Below, piece by piece: positions 1 to 12,590 of a DNA stretch of 64,000 nt. Both the position numbers and the translations under genes were made by a program. The stretch covers positions 3,709,482 to 3,773,481 of the forward strand of contig NC_030990.1 in assembly GCF_000149955.1 (NCBI RefSeq), given 5' to 3'. The notes under the pieces were generated by a model. That model had not been told where the DNA came from. It saw nothing but the letters and a program-made list of their open reading frames with translations, and ran no database searches. The stretch's first letter is position 1. Each line of letters opens with the position of its first letter. The stretch comes from Fusarium oxysporum f. sp. lycopersici 4287 (Eukaryota > Ascomycota > Sordariomycetes > Hypocreales > Nectriaceae).

Positions 1-2839
1 AGAACTGCGGGTCGGAACCAATGGACATGTCAGGTCTGACAGAGAACGGAGGATTAGCCAAGGACGAGCACGAGCACCCAGTTTGATAGCACAGCATGAA
101 AGAATGCACTCAAGAGCTGCAGCCACCACGCCTTGTGCTTGTGAAAGCCTGTTTTGTTCTCACCTGGTGCCAGATGCATGAGGCAGGGAGGAAGAAGAGC
201 TGTTGGCCATGGAATCAGTGGTTTCGTCCCTGGATGAATCGGTTAATCCAGGTCAACAAGGGAAGGGATAGATGGAGGTCAATGTCGCATCATAACATGG
301 TCCCTAGCGTATCGGTCCCGTGTCATTAGCGCGCACCATAATGAGACGAAACAACCAATGCTGAGCTAGATGGCGCCATAGTTGTCTCGGCATGCTGTAG
401 TGGTGTGGAGGAATAGGGCGTTGAATACGAGAGAATACTTCCCTAGGAGGGATTGAGTTTTTTGAGTAACAAGAGAGGTTGAACGGTTGTGGTTGTGGTA
501 GCCTGAGGAACTGAACACCACCTCACTACAATGGTCCAATACGGGCAACTACCAACCCACCTGACTGACTGTTGCCAGTATAAGTCGTAATTTCATCACT
601 CAACCTCGCTATATCTCAAAGCCTTTGGTTCAGAAATCTTTCAAATAACAAAAGCCACCAACAGTACCCAAGTAAGGATAAAGGAGTTACAGGCAGAGAC
701 ATACTTAGTTTCGGCATTTCGCAGCTCTCAACCCGTACGTGCATGACGCCAAATCAGCCATGATCCAACACTGACGAACCAGCCACCGCTATTCAACTCA
801 GTTATCTGCAGTAAGAAAATATCGAACTGATGCTCTGTGTCTTTGCACACTCGAGTTACACCACGCTAGTGACCGGAGGGTGAACTTATTTCCTCTCCGG
901 GAATGGTTGCCACGAGGATGAGGCCTTCATGACATCAGATATGAAGAGTATCTTAAAGATCAAAGCTGCTATAACTTAAGCTTGGACACTTCAGCGAAAA
1001 AAAATCCCAATACGAAACGAACTAATCAAAATCATAGCAGGTTGCACGGCAATCAAGGTGTAGTGTAGCAGAAGGACTCACTAAAGAGCTGTACCTAGAT
1101 TGGCGCTCTTCGTATCCTATCCAGGTGGTGTGGTCACTGATGTAGCCTATTCTGCTATATCAGCCACATCTTGCACCTCACGAGTTGCCAATACAACCTC
1201 AATAACGCTACGGCAGCTCCTCGAAATCGAACAAAGTCGATCCCGCTCTGTCCCGGGCTAAGATCGGCGGTGAAAGTTCTCAGCTGAGCATGGCCAAGCA
1301 CGTTACTAACAAGTTTACTGTGATTTTTTCCAACTCTTGGACCTTTAATCGACTTTCGTGTCCGCTTGTATCCCAACATGCACGTGTGGGTGTGCCCACT
1401 CTGTCGATTAGTAGATAGAGCTACTGCAGTAAGAGCTCAAGTTGTTGTGCTCCATAGACTCATCATTGGCTAGTCTCACATGCCATGCTTTCTTTTCCCC
1501 TCCCTCCATACAAGTAGCAAATCAGGCACAGCTGAGATGTGTGTACCTTACAGCAGGACGAGAGCACAGACGGAACAGCTCAGGCGTTGTTGTGTTGTAT
1601 TTGTGCTGCGCTGTGATAGCTGGTCATGTCTCATCACTTGTAGTACGCAAAAACAAGAGGGACATTATGAGGCCCTGAATTGGATAGAGAGAGCATCCCT
1701 TTAGCACTGTATCACTCAAAAACAATAGAGTTACCGCCCTAAGACAAGACCGAGTCGTATCATGACTTCTCATGCAAGGCCATGCAGGCTCCACCAATGG
1801 TCAACCTCGACACTTTTCTGATATCCATCCCTCCACAGTGACCCATAGCCATATTGAAACGAAACAAAGCGATTTGATGAATTATATCTTTTAAAGTTAT
1901 AGTATCAGCATAAGGCTTCAGGCTTATTTCCCTCAAGTCTCAAACGTCATGACTTTTTTTTACTTTTTCCTGCCCCTTGTTAGCCTCCCTCTTTCGATGT
2001 CTCCGCCCTTGTATTGTGCTGTTGTCTAGGGATGTCACCAATGTTTGCTAACTTTCTAAACATTGGGGGAAAAACTCAGCTAACTCTGTCTCCCACTGCA
2101 TTGCTTGTCTCTCGTCTGGCCAAGAACTTCTTACTTCTCTGCTTCTTTCGGTAGTTTCCGTTCCGAGAAATGGTTGCGTTTTGGACCCCAATGTAAAAGC
2201 AAACCTCGTGTTGGTGTTGGCAATGACTAAACGCACCAAGTGCAGCAGACTTACATAGAGCAAGGATATGAACTAGCTGCACGTGGAAACTTGTTACTGC
2301 ATAACCACATGGCCATAAGAAAATAGTTGATTTACATGGGTAGTTTAAACCTGGGCAAGGACTGATCACGATTAACTATGGGTGAATGGCTTGTATTCAT
2401 TCTGCTTACAATATGCATTCCTGCCTTACCACCTATTGAACAGCCTCAGAACACTCGTGATGCATGCATATCCAAGGCTTAGCAAAGCCCTATAGCCTGG
2501 GCGTTGTCATACGCTTGACTCACTGGCGATTTTAACCCACCCGTGTCTTGAATTGGAATGACCTTGGCACTGATGTTATGCCCGTAGCTTCGGGCCATAT
2601 TCCACGCTGCTCAACATCACCTCTCCAGGGTAGCCATCCTCCATCTTGTATGAGGTATACCCTGCCATGTCACTCTATGTGTGAGTCTCATGACCATAAC
2701 TTTGGTGTCATTTTACGGTCTCGTATTCATAAGCCATCGCCATGCCATATCGTGAGACAAATGCAATCTGAGGCTTCCATCATGCTTCCCAACCACAAAC
2801 AGATCGCTTTTCAACCCAGTGCATATTGAAACTTTCAAG
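1..2839. other. Gene-free stretch
   Basis: No reading frame here looks like a protein or a spliced gene. The open frames are under 100 codons, overlap one another on both strands and show no recognisable domain. I saw only short A/T runs and no tRNA-like cloverleaf. A gene with very small exons or a non-coding RNA cannot be excluded. Confidence 0.6.
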
Positions 2840-4172
2840 TCACAACCACCAGGGTAACATCCTCTGCAGCAAATCACGCCAATCAGACAACACCCCTTGA
2901 GGCTTGAGAATCTTCTTCAGCTCCTCGACAACAGCATCACCAACCACCTCTGTGGTAGCGTTACCACCCAGATCCTTGGTGCGCAGACCACCATCCAGAG
3001 CCACATGGACAGCCTCCTCAACAGCCTTGGCCTCCTCAGGCAGGTTGAGAGAGTATGGTTGGAGCATGGCGACGGGCAGGATCGTACCAATGGGGTTGAC
3101 AATGCCATTGCCAGAGATATCAGGGGCGGAACCTAGTAAACTTAATCAGCTTTCCAAATTTAACAGAACAGGAGAATAAGAGATCACCCACCGTAGATGG
3201 GCTCGTAGATACCGTTACATTTGTCCTTTACATCAGGAACACCGCTCAAGCTAGCACTGGGTAGAAGGCCAATTCTGCCGGGGATAATACTAGGCTCATC
3301 ACTGATGATATCACAAAACAGGTTGCTCGTCACAACAACACCGTTAAGACCAGTATAATTCTTCACCATGATCATAGCAGCGTTGTCAATCAACTGGCGC
3401 TCGACCTTAAGATCAGGAACTCCTTCTTAAACGTCTCCGTCATGACCTTTCGCCATAGGCGACTGGTCGCAAGCACATTAGCCTTGTCAAGAGACCACAC
3501 CTTCTTATCGCTGAGATCACGGGCAAGGAATCCAGCCAGACGGGCAACACGCTCAACCTCAGCATAGGAGTAAGGCTCAGTGTCCCATGCTGAGCAGTAA
3601 TTTACACTCACCAAAATAAATACCACATGTGAGTTCACGGACAATGACGAACGGAGAGGCGTCGACCAGAGAGTCAAACGCGAAGAAATAAGGTCGCAGG
3701 TCGCCGTATGTGCCCATCCTTTTGCGAAGCTTCAGAAGGCCCTGCTCGGGTCGGAGAGCGCCGGTGCCCCATTCGGGACCGCCGATGGAGCCGAGGAGGA
3801 CGTCCCCGGCGTCCTTTGCGGCGGCGAGGGTCTCGTTGCCGATAGCGGTACCGTTGGCATTGATGGAGCACTGAGAGAGAATGTCAGACCTGGATGTGTG
3901 CATGCAATGTGTGCTCAGGACTTACACCACCCATGAGATGGTTCTAGAGGTTGAACTTGCCAACGCTGGGCTTGCTATCCTCAAGAGTCTTGAGAACCTG
4001 ATTGACCAGTCAGTTAGTCATTACGCTCTTTCTGTAAGCTGTCGCACATGTTTCCTTACCCGAATGCCCTCAGCAACAATCTGTTAGTAGTTCGCAGACG
4101 TTCAAGCTTTCAACTCCGAAGCTCGGGACCGCAGTGGTCACCAGCGAGCACGACAATGCTGTATTCGACCAT
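2840..4172 (-). pseudogene. LEU2: Decayed 3-isopropylmalate dehydrogenase (LEU2-like)
   Basis: The intact enzyme oxidises 3-isopropylmalate in leucine synthesis. Pieces of the family are clear in order on the minus strand: an N-terminus with AGDHCGPE from an ATG at 4172, then [56 protein letters not shown] and [13 protein letters not shown] near the end. Introns of family type remain, for example the one with donor GTGGGT and acceptor TTTACTAG inside the G-SAPDISG codons. Several lesions break it. There is a TAG stop at 3944-3946 just before the CSINANGT exon. The codons between VDASP and the VREL motif appear lost. A small deletion near 3590-3610 replaces the ERKEDDGSG-type loop and shifts frame. 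A one-base loss near 3411-3420 shifts frame again. The first intron's donor seems to be CT instead of GT. Substitutions such as NLFGDI to NLFCDI also occur. An intact copy presumably lies elsewhere. Confidence 0.88.
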
Positions 4173-4748
4173 CTTGAATTGTTTTTGAAACTATTGAATT
4201 AATTGACAATGAGAGGGAAAAGAAGACAAAGAGAAGAATCGATTGTTGGAGCTTGTTTGCTGAACCTCTGTTGCTGCCCCGCATCACCAACATTCTTCCC
4301 CGCCATTCCGAGATCGGGGACATAAGCTCCGCAGGCCGGCTTTTGATTGAGTGGTCCGCTCGGGCCTTACGGCAGAGCTAACGGAAGTGGGCATTCACGA
4401 CATTGGCCAACGAGAGAAGAGGTCAAGATCATTTTGGGTAGTAATCGGAAGCTCTGGAGTTCTCCATGTTTCGAGGCCTCGATCATAGCTCAGGATTCCT
4501 GACTATTCCATTCCTGTTGTAACTATCACGCGTGGACTATATGTTTGCCGTGTTGGCCCCTACATGACCTTGATGGCATGTGCTCACTTAGGTCGCCTTC
4601 TAAGCAACTGCGGATTACTTGACCCTGAATGTAATATTTTTGTCTGAAATGCCAATATTTATGTATGTACTCGATCAAATGCATTCGTTATCCAGTACTC
4701 CTGTCATCCCGTCTACTCCTTCAAGAAATGCTCATACAACCTGTTGCC
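4173..4748. other. Intergenic, upstream of the LEU2-like pseudogene
   Basis: This spacer lies between the 5' end of the LEU2-like pseudogene and the 3' end of the PHD-finger gene. No coding frame or RNA gene is visible. It would contain the former promoter of the pseudogene. Confidence 0.5.
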
Positions 4749-7173
4749 TTATCGAAACGCCCTAAATGATTTGCTCGCCAATGGAGACGCTACAGGTAAA
4801 CCTCCCATCAAGTTTCCACGTCCTGTATCTCGCATCCGGCCTCCTCGCATGTTCGGTGTGTTGGCACAGAATGAGCAGACATACACTCTTGGTTGAGTCC
4901 TGAGGTCGAGATTGATACACTTTCCGTGGAGCCACATTTCACAGGACTCGCTGTATTGAGTGTCAGCTCCGTTCATATTAACTCTCCGACAGCCATTTGT
5001 TCTGGTGGCCACACTCTGGCAAAACTTACCACTGGATCATGGAGCCGTCCCCCTCGTCAGCCCCCTTTCGGTTACAGAGACATCTGACGTGTCTGTCTGT
5101 GATAAGGCTTGACTCGGTAAGGGTCGACGGCGAGTTGCTATCACCTCGAAAAGGACCAAAGTGTCCACCCTGGAACGAACGGTGTTGTCCTCCTTGTCCC
5201 ATTGGATTCGATCGCTTTCTTCGATCCTCCATGACCTTACGAAGCTCGCTAGCAGCATCCCCAATCTTGTCCCTGCGCTCATACATCATCGTCTCATTCT
5301 CACTGTCCGCATCGTGTTGCGATCCTCCAATAGTATCGTGTATACTACTCGTGCTCCTGTCACTAACACTACGTCGCGAAGAGTGAAAGATGGACCCAAC
5401 CGGTCTCAGGGGATCAGGTAACGCAAAGGACGCATTGAACGAGTTGTTCCTGCTAGGAATAATGATAGGCTCGTCGTCCGAGGATGATTCGTCATCGTCC
5501 GAGGGACCCAGGTCTCGTGGTGTTCGACTCCTATCACGAGTGAGTCCTGGATGATTGGCACTGGGCTCCCAGTCCCACTCATTAGGTACGATCGTTGTCT
5601 CTGCGCGAGCTCTGCCCCTCGAGTCGATGGTGAATTTCACAGCTGTTCGAGTGGATTGGTGTTGTAGTGCTGGCCCCTCAGGGATGGAGGCCAAGCCTGA
5701 AAGGCGGTGCTGGCTCTTCATTGGAGACAGCCTTCCGGTTGGTTTGGCCATAGGCCGATTTGGGGGTGCACTGTCGCTATTGGACCCGTTGCTGGCTTGT
5801 GAGACTGGCCGGGCCGGTGCAAGTTTGGGTAGCACAGGTCGGTTCTGCGGTTGGGCTCTCTTGCCACGGTTCTCGCTGAAACTCCTACCCATTCCAGGCC
5901 GAGGGTTTGCTTTGACAGGGGATGGTGCAAGCGCACGATCCGGTGCCTTTGTAGCCCTCAAGTCCTTCATGCTCGTTGATTGGCGGATGTTTTCACCCAA
6001 AGGTGTTCTTGATCTCGATTGGAAAATCGTGGCTTCAGCGGAGCCAGCCTGTGTCACTGGGATGAGAGCAGGGTTATCCAAAACAGAATTGTGTGGAGGT
6101 TCAAACAGCAATCCAGGGTTTACTCCATTCATGGACTGTCCAAGTCCAAAAGGGTCATCTAGAGGAGCGGAAAGGGCAGCAGACATGGCAGCACTTGCTG
6201 TAGTAGCACCTGCCGAGCCCATAGGCTTTGGGGCAAGAGGACGGTCACGTTGCATCGTTTGCATAGGGTCTGAACCTGCGGAAGCGAATGGTGCATTAGG
6301 GTCTTGAAAGAGTGGTACCTCGCTATTCCAGTCGAAGGAACCTGTGTGGCGGTGATGACCATGCTGAACAGGTGTCGTCTGAAAGACATTGGAAGGCGAT
6401 GCACTAAAGTCAAAGTCCATACCCATCGAAGGATCCCAGAAAGTGTTAGGTGTGGCAGCAGGTGCTGTCATGGGATATGCAAACATGTCACCAGAGGAAG
6501 CCATCAAGGCAGCAATATCATGTTGCTGTTGTTGTTGAGAGTTGCCAGTGAAGTCGGGCTGGCCGAAGTACTGATCATTTTGCATATTGAGCTTGTCGGC
6601 GAGCTTCCGCGCTCCCCTACGTCCAGTGGGTGGGGGTGTCGCTGTCTGCGAAGGCTCTGCACCCTGAACTCCGGCTTTCCTAGCCTTCTTGGAGGATTGA
6701 GGGTGTTTGGCCGGATCAGGACTGGGCAGGGGTGTTGTATCGGTTATATATTCTTGAGGTACGGTTACTGAATTCGGGGATGAGGCCAAGCGACGTGATG
6801 GCTCGACCGGCGGCAGTGGTAGATTTTGGTTCGAAAAGTGATTCACATGAGTTGCAATTTCAGCAGCAAAAGTGTCGTTGGATAGTAGCCTCTTGTGCTT
6901 GCTGGAAGGTGTGGCAGCACGAAAGTCAACGAAAGAATTTTGAGATCCGCGGAGATTTCCAGGAGTCGAGTTGAACACGGAATATTCTTCAGCAAAATGC
7001 GGAGTCCAACCCCCAGCGTCGGTGAGTGAACCTTGCCCGGGTTTGGGGGTTTCGAAAACGGGACTGGGAAAGGTGTCGGAGACAGGTGTTTCTGCGGAAG
7101 TTGGAGGGCGGTGGTTCGAATTGGCAAAACTGTACAAACCCGGATTGGTCAGTGAATTTAATACGGATGTCAT
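4749..7173 (-). CDS. PHD-finger protein with long disordered N-terminus
   Basis: Predicted 781 aa from two exons (7173-5030 and 4950-4749). A 79-nt intron (GTAAGT donor, GCTGAC branch, TACAG acceptor) splits the second zinc-ligand Cys pair of the finger. Residues 1 to about 690 are Ser/Pro/Gln-rich and low in complexity, with a run of five Gln near residue 215. Residues about 695-745 form a C4HC3 PHD finger: CLC, then C-ES-C, WLHGKC, and CSFC. PHD fingers usually read methylated or unmodified histone H3 tails, so a chromatin-linked role is inferred; the exact ortholog is not recognised. The start is the first ATG of a long open frame and follows a pyrimidine-rich upstream region on this strand. 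No stop or frameshift is seen. Confidence 0.87.
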
Positions 7174-8103
7174 GTTGATGATAGATCGGTTGATGAGAAG
7201 GGGAAGAATTGGGCAATGCTGTGAATTGAGCTTGCCTTGAAGCCAGTTGATCCCCGCTCATAGCAACTCTAATTGCTTATCATAAAGGCCAACTCAGTTG
7301 CAGGCCGAGGGGATGCTTCGAGTTCGAGGTTGATGATGTGCACGGTCGGTCACGTTGCCGTAATAGAGCACTAGCAAGAGCTAAAGTTTATGCAAAAAGC
7401 TGAAGAATCGTACTCGAGAAAAGTGTGAAACAATAAAACAAGGTCGAAAGATTGCAGTTCGTTGATCGGGATCGTGTCAGGTAGAGTGTCGAGCTCGGCG
7501 TGGGCAGGCTGTGACAGGTAGAGAAAGATAGAGAGAGAAAGTCTATTTAGATGTCGCAGGTCGGTCGGTGCTCGTGGGTCATTATACAAGGTCGTAAACG
7601 ATCATGGAAGGACGGAAGAAAGGCATTAAGGTCTAAGACTGTTTTGCTTGGACAAGCATGATTGTAAGCCACTGATGATAAAAAGAGCAAATGTGGTGCA
7701 AAGGGAGGAATGAAGTCGGAATGGAATACGGGATGGATAGGTAAGCCCCGATAAAAAAAGAGGAGGGGCAGGGAAGAAGGACCAGGTTAAAGAAAGGGAG
7801 ACGACAGTTAAAGCAGGGAGAAAAATAGAAACCCCCGCCAAATGACGCCAGAGCAAACGAATAAATAGAAAGAAAGATGGATCGTTTGAGCCTAGAGATT
7901 GAGACTGGGCTTGTGTCTTGTCTCGTTGCCAATGGAGATAGAGAATGGATGGATGTTGAGAGGGATGATGGAGCTGCATGTTGATGGGGATACCGAGGCC
8001 AAGCTGAACAGATGCAGAACTAAAAGCAGATAATAGAGTAGACTATCAGATTACCCGTACCTTGACTTCCGTTAAACAGAATTATTTCATCGGTTCGCAG
8101 ATT

Positions 8104-8130
8104 CGTCTTGTCTCGTCTCGCCTCGTCTTG
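8104..8130. repeat. Imperfect CGTCT/CGCCT simple repeat
   Basis: Degenerate tandem copies of a TCGTC-type pentamer lie about 0.95 kb upstream of the PHD gene. They may be in its promoter or 5' leader. No further function is visible. Confidence 0.6.
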
Positions 8131-8290
8131 TATCGTTCCGTCTCGAGTCTTCTCCTTCTCAACTCTCGTATGTGATGATGTCGTGATCTTGCGGGTGCCG
8201 ACTTCGAGGATACCCTCTTCAGTTTAGGCAGAAGAAGGTTGAAGCGGTCCGTTCGTTTGCTCGCTTCGAGTCGGTAAATTCTCGATGGGA

Positions 8291-8312
8291 ATGGATTGGA
8301 TGGATTGGATAG
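8291..8312. repeat. ATGGATTGG short tandem repeat
   Basis: Two to three copies of a GGATTGGAT-type 9-mer lie in tandem in the region upstream of the PHD gene. Confidence 0.6.
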
Positions 8313-8373
8313 GATAAGACTGCACGGGACGGATGCAGTGGATACAGTACGTGCCCGACCTTCTTATTTACAA

Positions 8374-8395
8374 CCTACCTTACCTACCTACCTAC
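8374..8395. repeat. (CTAC)n microsatellite
   Basis: About five tandem CTAC tetramers, with one CTT interruption, lie in the intergenic region upstream of the PHD gene. Confidence 0.75.
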
Positions 8396-8587
8396 ACCTG
8401 AGCTGAACTCTCCAGTTGAGCTGAGCTGTTTGCAGACGGGAACTAGGTACTGTATATCTCGTGGTACAGAAAGAGAGAAAACACAAACAACTGCGAGACA
8501 GATACAAGAACCAGATAGGGCTGAGCAAATAAAAGCTATGAACATTTATTAAAATGAATCTACGGAGTACAACGTCGAGATCACAGG

Positions 8588-8765
8588 CTTGGTGGCGCAT
8601 CAGCGCCTCTTCCTCCTCAACTTAGCCGTTGTTGGGCAACCGCCGGTAACGCTCTTCAGGGGGCTTCAGTGCGCTACGGACCTCTGCTAGCCAACCGCTG
8701 GAACAGACCTAGACTAGAAGAGGCACTGCCCGAAGCCAACGGCTCAGCTCGTGGGCTGAGAAGAT
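8588..8765. repeat. GC-rich block with opposed AGCCGTTG motifs
   Basis: A GC-rich block sits inside AT-richer spacer. AGCCGTTG occurs near its left end (about 8625) and its reverse complement CAACGGCT near its right end (about 8740). A related AGCCAACCGCTGG lies between them. The layout resembles the ends of a small decayed DNA element, but I could not define clean terminal repeats or a target-site duplication. It may be chance. Confidence 0.25.
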
Positions 8766-11700
8766 AACAAGAACACTAACTATTTAGGTATTCAATGCGA
8801 TGGCAGTTGGTTCTGTCATCGAGTGTTGCTATGCTCCAAAGTAAACTGTTACTGTTTAATCTTGAGTTGTGATGAGCTCAGCAGATGAGGAGAGTTGTAA
8901 TAAAACTATCTCATCATGGTTGCACGCTTTGACTCCCGTCATAGGTATTTAGCTACCTAAAATAGGCGATACATCCCGATATGCTTTGATAGTATATGAA
9001 TCCGCGGAACGCCGTATTGACTGATCATGATGATGATGACTATGACAAGTACAAGTTTCCCCCTCAAATATGGATGGTTACATGTATGTAAAAGGCAACT
9101 GACCACAGTTCTCCAACCATGAAATACAAATACCCTGTAAACTGCATCTCTCACCGACTGCTGACAGCCAACCAACAAGTTCCCGAAACCACAATCAGCT
9201 CACCACTTTGTCATCACCGGCTATTGCTAACTGCCAGCCAAAGAAAACTGATTCAGCCGCATGTCTTGAAAGGGCAGTAATCAACTGGGCAAGTCTGTCT
9301 TGAGACGTGAGCATCAGGCCCAGACGTTGCTTGAGAAACAGGTCGTGTATCACGTCACATGTTGAGACTTGTCAGTAATTAAGAGAAGTATCCAGGGCCT
9401 GGTGGCTTTGCACTCGTCATCATTATCTGGTTGTCGGGGCTCTTTCATACTAGTCGGGGAGCCGGCGACTTTATAGGTTGTCAATATTTTCTTTTTTAAG
9501 CCTCATGTCCATGGTACTCAAGTTATTCCTCCAATTACTTTATTTATAGAGTATGGGCCATATGATGCAATATTGTGTGCTAAGTTTCTCCTGTTTCGTC
9601 GAAGAGGAACATCCTGAGGTGGCTCAATATCCATCGGGGATAGTATGGACATACCACTGTCTGTCCGGCTTATGTACCTCCAGCTTCACATGTAACTGAT
9701 GAATGAGTGAGACATTGACTTAGCAATTCTCGTGGCTGCTTCTTAGAGCCAACAAGCTGCCAAGAGACATAATATCAGCAACTTTCTTTATTAATAAGGT
9801 TTGAACGGGACGGAATCGAACGGTAAAGTCTGTGAATAGTATCAAGCTCGATACGAGTAAACTATGGACACTCCTGTAGCGGGCGCGGAAGTATTGACTC
9901 AGCAATCACAATGAAACTTGGGATGTTTTGAGAGTTTCATAGATGTTGCTCACCACTTTCTCAGACACAATCGCAATACTTATGCAACTTGATTCTACGA
10001 CATCACTCGGCATTTGTCTTTTATACATGTTCTCTGAAGTTTAGATGACTTTCACGTGCCTCTCACGGTGAACCCGCTCTCAATTCCAGCCAGATGGTAA
10101 GGTGAAGAACCACAGCGGCTCATGATTGGCCGCCCACGATCGACAAGATGGTGTGTCTCTTCTGGAAATAGACCTTTCTCGACCGGGGTTTTAAGTGCTT
10201 GCATTTTCATTTCACCGGACATTCCAACTTTATTCATAGTCATTCTGCTATTGTCTTTCTCACGTGTTCTGATAAGTATATGTTTTTTAACTGCAAGTAT
10301 CTTCCTGTGCTTTTGCTTCGTATCACGAGATCCCACAAATGGTGGACCTCTTACACATATATTTGTCAGTTTCTCAATTCATCATAGTCTCTTTACAAGC
10401 GAGGTTATCGCGACTTAGACGGAGTCTGCCGTGAACATCTACCGAGAGCCAAATCTGTCCTCTTATCCGAACAAACGTGCACCGATGCCTGCAGTATAAA
10501 ACATTGTGTGTATATGTGGTCTTTGCGCATCACATCACCCTGATGAACATAACCCCCGTATAACACAACTGCCTTGCCTTATACGACACTATGCCACTAC
10601 CGTCTATCAACTTTATTCACCCCCGGCCGGCTTAAACGTTTCCTCCATCCGGATGCCGCTCCCCGAACCGGCCCCATCCGGAGTCTCCTCCGCCAACGCA
10701 TGAATATGGGAGATTAAGCATTTGTTTCGTCCCTACTCTATTCACACCTTCACACCCCCACGATCGAGAGTCCTGTCTCTTGTCAACACCCGTTTTGCCT
10801 CAATACAACAAATCTGTTAATTACAAGGATAAAATGCTTGTTGACTGCCGGGAATGGCCTTGCTCGTTGACGATGCGTTGTTCAATTCCCAGCCTCGCTT
10901 CGTCTGCCCCCGCAAAGCGAGAGATGGCTTGACAAAAGTTTAACTGACAGTTCAGGGTTCAAAAGTGACTAAAGTACGTTTCAGAAGCGAGGAGTAAATT
11001 TATTGAGAGACCCACGCGCTTGTTGTGTTGTGTTGCGTCGGCCAAGTTACGAAATCCACACCGAATTGTTCCGCCTGAGACTTGTACCAGTCAATTAACG
11101 CTGTATTATGTTTCCATTACGAGTATCCGTACAAACACTGGGTTCATGACCCTGGCTCTTCTCGGCCTCGGGTACCTGTATCAGAACCTGCCAAGTCATC
11201 CTGATGCTGATGCTGTCACGTCAATAGCAGAAACAACATGTGACGATATCTTCCGTTTCCTCAATGCATCAAACTGTGCCTCTTCTCGCTTAGCTTCAGT
11301 ATAATATTACAAGAAATCTGTTAAGAAACATCACCCAATTCGCCTACCTGGAGTGTACTTGGTAGCTAGCACATACCAATTTCTGCAAAGTCCCCCTCGC
11401 AAGGCTCGCATATGAGTTCCTGAAACGGAATCTGGCTGCCTTGGCTAGAGTTGCTAGACCATTGGCACGATCAACAAGGGATCTCCGCTTCCCGCTCACA
11501 GACTTGTCAGCCTTGGTTACTCAAGATCTCGTCCAATTAACGATATAACGGAAAACACCAAACATTCTCCCCAGCGTTGCAGTACTCCCCTGGGAGAGGC
11601 AGAACACTTGCCGATCTCCCCTGGCCAAAAGATCCCTGGCCTTAACAGCCATCACTTATACTGCTACTCTCTCTTCCTCCAAGACGAATAATGCCCTATC

Positions 11701-12590
11701 AAGAACCGCCGAGCATCCTGCCAGCCCCTTGTGGTGCCACTTTTCCTTCTGCAAAGCAACATTGCATAGTTGCAACGGGCTGACAAGCCAGTCCTTGTGC
11801 TGTAATTAATTCATGTCACATCGTGCTTTTCGCCCTCGAAACAAAACGGATCCGACGATCCCTTTTCAAAGGCGTTTCACGGAGACTTCCGTTTGTCGCT
11901 GTCAAGTACAGAGCACAAGTCTCCGCCACTCATGTGAGCCAAGTTGCAGACAAAATCGAGAGTGCAAAATCAATAACAGTGATATTGGGTGACCGTTGCG
12001 TAGCTATTTCTATCTATGTAAATCCATGCCTTCGACTTCGACTGGCCAGCAGCATCGTCCATCTTGCTCGTTTCATTCATCAGGCTCTTCCCTAGAGGAA
12101 GGCTCCTAATCCTAAACCGACCATTCTATCTAGTGCAGTAAAAGCAAGAACTCCTGGGTATCTCTCAAAGTGAGCAGATGTAGAAAAAGAAAGAAAAAGA
12201 AGATAAAAAATAAAAGAAGAAGTAAAAAAATGATATAGTGCATCCTCCACTTTTTTCCCTAGTTCCCTTTCCGACATGTACTTTTTCCAAATTTCCCCAA
12301 GCTTCGAGTATGGGATGGCCTCGTCCACGTGGTGATCCCTCTCGAAACTGGTCGGTTCCTCCTCCTAAACAGGCCCCCAGAGGCAAGACAAGGAACAGAA
12401 ATTAAACAGAAAACTTTAAGCACAGGGATCAACAAACTTATCCCTGGCTTCAACTGGTATCAAACATCATCTCAAGATCTTTTCGTAACGTAACGAGTGT
12501 GGTGCCATCCTCGACAATACATGTGCTGTCGTGGTACGGCGGAAATCAAAAGGAAAAAGTCTAAACTGTAAAAAGCAGAGTCGTATCGAG

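Larger units (their letters stand above)
7174..12590. other. Long gene-free stretch
   Basis: About 5.4 kb separates the PHD gene from the Rua1-type gene. The first 1.4 kb is purine-rich on the plus strand, so pyrimidine-rich on the strand of the PHD gene, as is common in fungal promoters. It also carries several simple repeats, listed separately. No open frame longer than about 100 codons or with a recognisable domain was found, and no tRNA. Confidence 0.55.

Noticed and set aside
5555..6307. 250-codon frame on plus strand inside the PHD gene
   Set aside because: It is antisense to a well-supported exon, is low in complexity and has no domain.
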